NCBI GenBank assembly: GCA_937879875.1
Contig: CALFMN010000166.1
Coordinates: forward strand, 1 to 33,189
DNA: 33,189 bases
Reading direction: 5' to 3'
DNA from: an uncultured Chloroflexota bacterium
GTDB taxonomy: Bacteria; Chloroflexota; Dehalococcoidia; CAUJGQ01
In this document: piece after piece, positions 28,245 to 33,189 of the stretch
How the letters are laid out: every line of letters begins with the position of its first letter
How positions within the stretch are numbered: the first letter of the stretch is position 1
Made by a program: the position numbers and the translations under genes
The notes under the pieces: generated by a model
The model's database searches: none
What the model was told of the DNA's origin: nothing
Seen by the model: only the letters and a program-made list of their open reading frames with translations

Positions 28245-31136
28245 TCAGCTCGTGAAGCCTTCCCAGCGGGCGAGCGGGCCGCAGGTACTACCATTACATG
28301 CCTGCACGCTGTAGTAATAGAAGTGGCCGGCCTGCAGACCGGCGCCCGCCGGCACCGCGATTTGCAGCGCCGTCGTCGTCTGCTGGAACTTCATCACCTG
28401 TGCCGTCGGATCCCAAACGTACGCCGTGTACTGCGTGGTGCCGGCGATCGCGCCCGCCGGTGCGGTCCAGGTCAGCGTCGGGGTCACGCCGTTTCCGCTC
28501 GAGCCTTCCACCGGGCTGGTGAGGCCCGGCGTACCCACCGACGCCACCGTGGTGAAGCCTTCCCAGCGCGCCAGCGGGCCGCAGGCGCTGCCGTTGCAGG
28601 CCTGGGCGCTGTAGTAGTAGAAGTGGTTCAGCTGCAGCGCCTGGCCTGGCGGTACGCCGATCGAGAGCGCGGTGGTCGTGCCCTGGAAGGCCATCACGCT
28701 GCCCGATGGATCCCAGACGAAGCCGGTGTAGTTCGTTGTGCCGGAAAGGGAGTTGCTGGGCGCGGTCCACTGCAGGGTCGGTGTCAGGCCGATGCCGGTA
28801 GACCCCTCGATGGGACTGACCAGCCCGGGCGCTCCCGGCGTGCCGATCGTCGTGAAGCCCTCCCAGCGGGCGATCGGGCCGCAGGCGCTGCCGTTGCAAG
28901 CCTGAGCCGTGTAGTAGTAGAAGCGCCCGGCGTGCAGCGCCGAGCCCGCGGGCACCGCAATCGAGAGTGCGCCCGTCGTGCCCTGGAACGCGTAGGCGCC
29001 GGCCGTCGGATCCCAGATGTAGGCCGTGTACTGCGTCGTGCCGCCCAGCGCGTTCGTCGGCGCCGTCCAGCTCATGGTCGGCGTCAAGGACACGTTGGTT
29101 GAACCCTCCACGGGCGACGTGAGGCCCGGTGCGCCCGGCGTGCCGATCGTGGTGAAGCCTTCCCAGCGCGCCAGCGGGCCGCACTTCGTCCCGTTGCACG
29201 CCTGCACCGAGTAGTAGTAGAAGGTGCCGGCGGCCAGCGCCGGGCTCACCGCGATCTGCGTTGCTGTTGTGGTCTGCTGAAACCTCATCACGCCCGCGCC
29301 CGGATCCCAGACGTACGCCGTGTATTGCGTCGTACCCGAGATCGCGCCGGTGGGCGCTCTCCACGAAATGGTCGGCGTCACGCTGACGTTCGTCGAGCCT
29401 TCGACAGGTGTGACCAGCGTGAGTGCGCAGGGTGCTCTTGGCGGCGCAACCGCCGCGTAGAGGTTGCCCATGTTCGGCGACCCCAGGCCGAGGTGCGCGA
29501 AATCGCTGCTCATGCTGGCCGCAGTGTGGAACGAGGATCCGTCGCAGGTGCCGTACAGCACCGCCGGACCGCCGAGTCCGCCCCCAAGCTGCTGGTTGAT
29601 CAGCGCGGTCCCGGCCGCCCACACCGGCGCGGCCAGGCTCGTGCCGCCTATGAGGCCACAGGTGCCACCCTGGCAGACATCTATCCCCGTAGCGGGATCG
29701 CCATCAGCGGACACATCCGGAATCGAGCGCATCGAGGACGTCGTGAAGCCGTCCTGGAAGGCCGGCCGCGTGAAGAACTGGCTAACGCCGTAGCCGCTGC
29801 CCACGGGTGGATTCCCGCCCTGGTTCCAAAACCGCTCGCTGCCGTAGGACGAGCCCGCGCCCAGTGCAATCGTGGTACCGCCAACCGCGATGCCGTGCGG
29901 CGCGTCGCCCGGCACACTGATCGTGTTCGGGTAGGTCGCGGCGCCGATGCAGGTGTTCTCGTTGTCGGCGCTGGCGGTGAAGATGGCGACGCCTCCTCCC
30001 GCGGCCGAGGCGAAGATCGAGTCGATGTTCTGCACGTTCGCTGAAGTATCATCGGACTCGCAGCTAGCCCAGCTATTGCTGATCACCGTGTCATGGTCGC
30101 TGATCATCGCGTTGAACATCTGTTGCCAACTAGTGCAACTGTTCGGGCCGTTCTGACAGTTCGGCGCCTGGTAGTCGACCACCGCGGCGCCGGGCGCGAT
30201 GCCCAGGGCAACGTCGATGTCCAGCAGATCCTCGATCTGGCCCGAGCTGTCGGTCGTGCCGCCGTTAACCGCCGTGTCCGTGACGTTGTTGAGCAGCGAT
30301 GGCGAAAGCCCCACGTAATTGAGCCAGGCGGTGACGTCGCTGCGCGTATAGGTCGAGAACTCGACCAGGCCGATGCGCTGGCCGGCCCCGGTGGCGCTGC
30401 CGATGCCGGAGAAGTTGTAGAAGGTCGCCAGGTCCATGGGCGTCGCATGCCCGTTTGGCGTCGTGGCAGCGGCGGCGCGGTGCGGCCGCGCGAGGTTGTT
30501 CAGGCCGGCGACGGCCTGCAGATACGGCGCAATGCTCGCCGGTACGGCCGGGTCGCTGCTGTTGGCAAAGAACGTGCGCGAGCCGATCTGATAGTCGCCG
30601 ATCTGCACGGCGAACGCCTGCTCAGCCTGGGCGCGCGTGCCCTGAAAGGTCAGCGTGAGGCGGTTGGCCGAGTCCTGAACAAGGGTAAACCCCTGGCCTT
30701 CCATATACGAGCGCACCGCGGCCACTGCCTGCGGCGACGGACCGAAGCGGTCGGCCTGCTCGCTCTGACTGAGAAAGTGCCGGTAGGACGGCGAGCGCGG
30801 ATCCTGCACCGCCTGGAGGAACGCGTCAAAGCCGGCCTGGTCGGTGCGGTTCAGCCCGAGCGTGAGGATCAACGGCTGCGTCGCGACCTGCGGCTGACGG
30901 GCGAGGCTCTGCGCCCGCGCGAGCGCTGCCAGTACGTGGCCGGGCAGCAGCACGGGGGCGCCGGCCTGAGCAGGTGTCGGTGTGGCCGTTGCCGAAAGGG
31001 CGGGCGTCGGACTGGGCGACGGCGTTGCGGCGGCGGCGCCGTCGCTTCCGCCCGCGGCGTGTAACAGGCCGGCCGCTACGGCGAGCAGGACTACGAGAGC
31101 TGCGATCGATCCGCGGACGCGCGAGGGCCTGGGCAT
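28245..31136 (-). CDS. Secreted sedolisin (S53) protease with four C-terminal beta-sandwich repeats
   Basis: A 963-residue exported serine-carboxyl peptidase. Residues 1-29 are a signal peptide (RGSIAALVVLLAVAAGLL), followed by a Ser/Thr/Pro-rich linker (33-60). The pro-kumamolisin activation domain spans about 62-215 (LTLGLNRTDQAGFDAFLQAV, SPSYRHFLS). The catalytic domain spans about 230-570: Glu302 and Asp306 in GQIEDLLDIDVALGIAPGA, oxyanion Asp391 in TASADNENT, and nucleophile Ser500 in GGTSLAAPVWA. Four 100-residue Ig/fibronectin-like repeats follow (571-963), each with CNGxxCGPxARWEGFT and TxYTAYVWDP. Such enzymes degrade proteins at acid pH outside the cell. GAGGA precedes ATG 31136. 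Confidence 0.93.
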   Translation of the reverse strand: MPRPSRVRGSIAALVVLLAVAAGLLHAAGGSDGAAAATPSPSPTPALSATATPTPAQAGAPVLLPGHVLAALARAQSLARQPQVATQPLILTLGLNRTDQAGFDAFLQAVQDPRSPSYRHFLSQSEQADRFGPSPQAVAAVRSYMEGQGFTLVQDSANRLTLTFQGTRAQAEQAFAVQIGDYQIGSRTFFANSSDPAVPASIAPYLQAVAGLNNLARPHRAAAATTPNGHATPMDLATFYNFSGIGSATGAGQRIGLVEFSTYTRSDVTAWLNYVGLSPSLLNNVTDTAVNGGTTDSSGQIEDLLDIDVALGIAPGAAVVDYQAPNCQNGPNSCTSWQQMFNAMISDHDTVISNSWASCESDDTSANVQNIDSIFASAAGGGVAIFTASADNENTCIGAATYPNTISVPGDAPHGIAVGGTTIALGAGSSYGSERFWNQGGNPPVGSGYGVSQFFTRPAFQDGFTTSSMRSIPDVSADGDPATGIDVCQGGTCGLIGGTSLAAPVWAAGTALINQQLGGGLGGPAVLYGTCDGSSFHTAASMSSDFAHLGLGSPNMGNLYAAVAPPRAPCALTLVTPVEGSTNVSVTPTISWRAPTGAISGTTQYTAYVWDPGAGVMRFQQTTTATQIAVSPALAAGTFYYYSVQACNGTKCGPLARWEGFTTIGTPGAPGLTSPVEGSTNVSLTPTMSWTAPTNALGGTTQYTAYIWDPTAGAYAFQGTTGALSIAVPAGSALHAGRFYYYTAQACNGSACGPIARWEGFTTIGTPGAPGLVSPIEGSTGIGLTPTLQWTAPSNSLSGTTNYTGFVWDPSGSVMAFQGTTTALSIGVPPGQALQLNHFYYYSAQACNGSACGPLARWEGFTTVASVGTPGLTSPVEGSSGNGVTPTLTWTAPAGAIAGTTQYTAYVWDPTAQVMKFQQTTTALQIAVPAGAGLQAGHFYYYSVQACNGSTCGPLARWEGFTS
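28251..29430 (-). repeat. Four tandem 300-bp repeats in the protease gene
   Basis: The segment GTGAAGCCTTCCCAGCG (or one-base variants) ends its common part at 28260, 28560, 28860 and 29160, an exact 300-bp period. Each unit encodes one 100-residue beta-sandwich domain. Near-identity at the DNA level suggests recent duplication or gene conversion, and makes copy number prone to assembly error. Confidence 0.9.
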
Positions 31137-31507
31137 ACGACACGATCCTCAGGTGTAAATTGGCCGGTAGCCGCGCGGCTGTCCGCGCACGCCGCCACAG
31201 ACGTGCATCCAACGCCACTACGCTGTCATCTACCCCGCTGGATGCAGCGGCCGGCCGGGCATCCTCGACCATCATACCGTCATGTCAGGATTTTGCAAGG
31301 CATGAGTCGTATCGCATCAGACGCAGCGACCGAAGACCGTGGCACGGCGCGCACCGCGCCGTGCCGCCGGCTATCGACGATTCAGGTGGAGTCGCGCCGG
31401 GTGAGTTTCGTGCACGCGTCGCACGGCGCCAGGGCGCCGTCTGCCCTTACGGTGTCTACCGTTACGCCCCACGATCTGTTCGCGTTCGGAAGACCGCTGC
31501 CCCGCGG
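31137..31507. other. Intergenic region with two perfect hairpins
   Basis: This 371-bp gap lies between the LLM gene and the downstream protease gene on the minus strand. GGCACGGCGC (31341-31350) pairs with GCGCCGTGCC (31356-31365) around GCACC, a likely terminator of the LLM gene. ACGGCGCC-ag-GGCGCCGT (31423-31440) is a second palindrome closer to the LLM stop. Neither has a T tract. The protease promoter must lie below 31340. No gene is supported here. Confidence 0.55.
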
Positions 31508-32686
31508 CTACGGCCGCAGCTGCGCCACGCGCTGCTTCAGCACCTCGGGCACATCTTTGCCGGCGTCCGTGAATGCTTTGGCCAGCGCCTGCTGGCTCGG
31601 CGCGAAGATCGTGCGGCGGTTCGAGGAGACGTACTCGCGCGAGCCGATCGTGGTACGCACCGAGTCCTGGAAGTGCGGCATTACATAGCGCGCCAGCAGC
31701 TCGAAGCTGCGCATCGTCGCCTCGCGGTTCGCCCATTCCGTCGCGCGAATCAGCAGGCCGCCGAAGCCGCCGCTGTCGGTCTGCAGTTTTTCCAGCGCCT
31801 CGATCGCGTCGTCCGGCGTGCCGACGATGTTGACGCCGAGGCGCACCAGCTCCTCGAGGCTGTTCGGCCCTTCCGGCTGCCCCAGTGTCTGCTGAAAGTA
31901 GCTGACGGTTTCGCGCCGTTCGCCGATCTCGACGTCGCGGTACGCCTGCTCGCGCGTCTCGGCCAGGTGCAGGCTCTTGACCAGCCGCCACTCGGCGCGG
32001 TCCATCGTCTTGCCGTTGTTCGCGGCGGCCTCTTCGGCCAGCGCCCAGTGCTTGCGAATGCCGTCCACCTCGCCGGTGACGCTGGCGCCGATCGAAAGCA
32101 CGCCCAGACCGTGCTTGCCGGCGGCCAGCATGCCCGCGGGTGAGAGCACACTGGCCACGGCGATCGGGAAGCACGGCCGCGTGTAGGGCAGCAGTTGCAG
32201 GCTGGCGTCGCGCAACTCGAACCAGTCGGTCTTCATGTTCACGGTTTCGCCGCTGAGCAAGGCGATGATCGCGTCGAGCGCCTCTTCCATGCGCGGCCGC
32301 TGGGTCGTGGGCTCGATGCCCATCATGTAGGCGTCCGAGGTCAGCGCGCCGGGGCCGACGCCGAGCATGGCGCGCCCGCGCGTCATGTGGTCGAGCTGCA
32401 CCATGCGATCGGCCACGAGCAGCGGGTGATGGTAGGGCAGGCTGGTGACGCCGGTGCCGAGCATGATGTGCTTCGTGCGCTCGGCTGCTGCGGCGATCAT
32501 CAGCTCGGGCGAGGCGATGATCTCCCAGCCGGCGCTGTGATGCTCGCCGATCCAGGCCTCGTCGTAGCCCAGGTAGTCGAGCCACTGGATCAACTCGAGG
32601 TCGCGCTGCATCGCCAGCGTGGGATTGTCGCCCACGCGATGGAACGGGGCCATGAAGATGCCGAATTTCATAGGCTGCCCTGACAT
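31508..32686 (-). CDS. LLM class flavin-dependent (luciferase-like) monooxygenase
   Basis: A 392-residue bacterial-luciferase-fold TIM barrel that oxidises an organic substrate with reduced FMN and oxygen, or uses F420. The family signatures are KFGIFMAPFHRVG at the start, YDEAWIGEHHSAGWE, LGTGVTSLPYHHPLLVADRM, and RAMLGVGPGALTSDAYMMG, followed by RPRMEEALDAI. GGLLIRATEWANREATMRSF near 320-340 is typical of the limonene/alkane-type subgroup. GGGAGAG precedes ATG 32686 at normal distance; the internal MKFGIF is an alternative start. The flavin reductase partner is not nearby, and the substrate is unknown. Confidence 0.92.
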   Translation of the reverse strand: MSGQPMKFGIFMAPFHRVGDNPTLAMQRDLELIQWLDYLGYDEAWIGEHHSAGWEIIASPELMIAAAAERTKHIMLGTGVTSLPYHHPLLVADRMVQLDHMTRGRAMLGVGPGALTSDAYMMGIEPTTQRPRMEEALDAIIALLSGETVNMKTDWFELRDASLQLLPYTRPCFPIAVASVLSPAGMLAAGKHGLGVLSIGASVTGEVDGIRKHWALAEEAAANNGKTMDRAEWRLVKSLHLAETREQAYRDVEIGERRETVSYFQQTLGQPEGPNSLEELVRLGVNIVGTPDDAIEALEKLQTDSGGFGGLLIRATEWANREATMRSFELLARYVMPHFQDSVRTTIGSREYVSSNRRTIFAPSQQALAKAFTDAGKDVPEVLKQRVAQLRP

Positions 32687-32945
32687 GATGGTGACTCTCC
32701 CTCACGCAGCATCGCTAACGCGCCCGCGCGGCCGGCAGGCGCGCCGGCCCGTGGATAGACGCGGCGGGTCCGACGCATGCCGCCTACCCTTGCGGCGATC
32801 GCGGGACGAACGATTCGTAGCATGCGCGCGCCGCCGCGGGCAAGCGGCCGGGCATGGCGCCTGCTCCTGGTGTCTGCGGTGGGGTCTGTCGCTGTCTCGG
32901 GCCGGCCGAGTATTGCAGAGAGCGATGCGGGCAGCGGCGTATGCG

Positions 32946-33189
32946 CGGGGCACCTAACCCTGACTTCCCTTGCGGGAAGTCTGTCCCTTCCCGAGGCGGG
33001 AAGGGACTTTTGGAGCGTTCCCAGCGGCGCCGGACGGCGGCGGGGCTCGGTTGTCCTCGTGGGTGAGGCGGAGGGTTGGTCTCCCATCAGTCCGCGTGTG
33101 CTCGAACCGCAACCCTTCCCCTGTGGGGCCAGAGCGCAGCGCAACCGTCGGAGACTTCAGATGACCGCAGCGCAACCGTCGGAGACTTC
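32946..33189 (+). repeat. Left part of a dispersed hairpin element, cut by the window end
   Basis: CGGGGCACCTAACCCTGAC (32946-32964) equals the left end of the complete copy at 8418. The first hairpin is GACTTCCC-ttgc-GGGAAGTC (32962-32981), where the other copy has GACGCC-taac-GGCGTC. The second is GTCCCTTCCCG-agg-CGGGAAGGGAC (32983-33007). The shared middle (GGAGCGTTCCC, GGCGGCGGGGCTCG) continues to about 33060. The right part instead matches the copy at 53-205, including two 23-bp units (33135-33157 and 33166-33188). No gene is encoded between 32687 and 32945 either. Confidence 0.82.

Noticed and set aside
30093..31064. Open frame antisense to the protease gene
   Set aside because: The protease has all catalytic motifs; the antisense product is Arg/Gly-rich and unrecognisable.

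Overview
This is a GC-rich bacterial chromosomal segment with dense genes on both strands and strongly G/C-ending codons. The gene set suggests an uncultured member of the Chloroflexota, of Thermomicrobia or Dehalococcoidia type: a PDZ/radical-SAM DUF512 protein, cmk-plsC, LLM flavin oxidoreductase, several VOC proteins, OppDF-type ATPases, a sedolisin with C-terminal beta-sandwich repeats, and a PTPS-type folate enzyme. That placement is inference from content. No rRNA, phage gene, CRISPR array or full insertion sequence was found.

Layout. 1-1203: right part of a repeat element, a VOC protein with a small downstream gene, and a hairpin terminator. 1360-3060: a decay zone with an intact VOC gene on the minus strand, an ECF41-type sigma factor broken by an out-of-frame deletion, and a shredded short-chain dehydrogenase remnant. 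3077-8396: core genes on the plus strand: cmk (5' end out of frame), plsC, a small lipoprotein, the DUF512 radical-SAM protein and glmS. 8418-8664: a complete copy of a hairpin-rich element with 20-bp terminal inverted repeats. 8819-13129: an unusual protein with a nuclease-like C-terminus, an ABM monooxygenase, lepA and a PNPOx-like flavoprotein. 13188-14657: a PIN-domain toxin-antitoxin pair, a small unknown gene and an IS630-type MITE. 14806-18209: trxB, a strong terminator, an orphan OppF/OppD ATPase pair and tRNA-Leu(TAG). 18496-21322: an NAD-dependent epimerase, a zinc-ribbon protein behind a sigma-28-like promoter, an enoyl-CoA hydratase and a PTPS-III-type pterin enzyme. 21680-28231: a MarR regulator, a LuxR/TPR regulator with a methyltransferase, a small protein and biosynthetic arginine decarboxylase (speA). 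28245-33189: a large secreted sedolisin, an LLM oxidoreductase, and the left part of another copy of the repeat element.

Working together. cmk, plsC and glmS supply CTP, phosphatidic acid and amino sugar for nucleic acid and envelope synthesis. LepA assists translation, TrxB maintains thiol redox, and SpeA starts polyamine synthesis. The pterin enzyme probably feeds folate synthesis in place of FolB. Oligopeptide ATPases and the secreted acid protease fit a peptide-scavenging heterotroph.

Most notable are the structured repeat family (three copies, with base-pair-preserving stem changes), its placement at both window ends, the missing in-frame start of cmk, the decayed ECF41/SDR locus, the PTPS-III signature, and the orphan protein with an EVEG nuclease-like motif.
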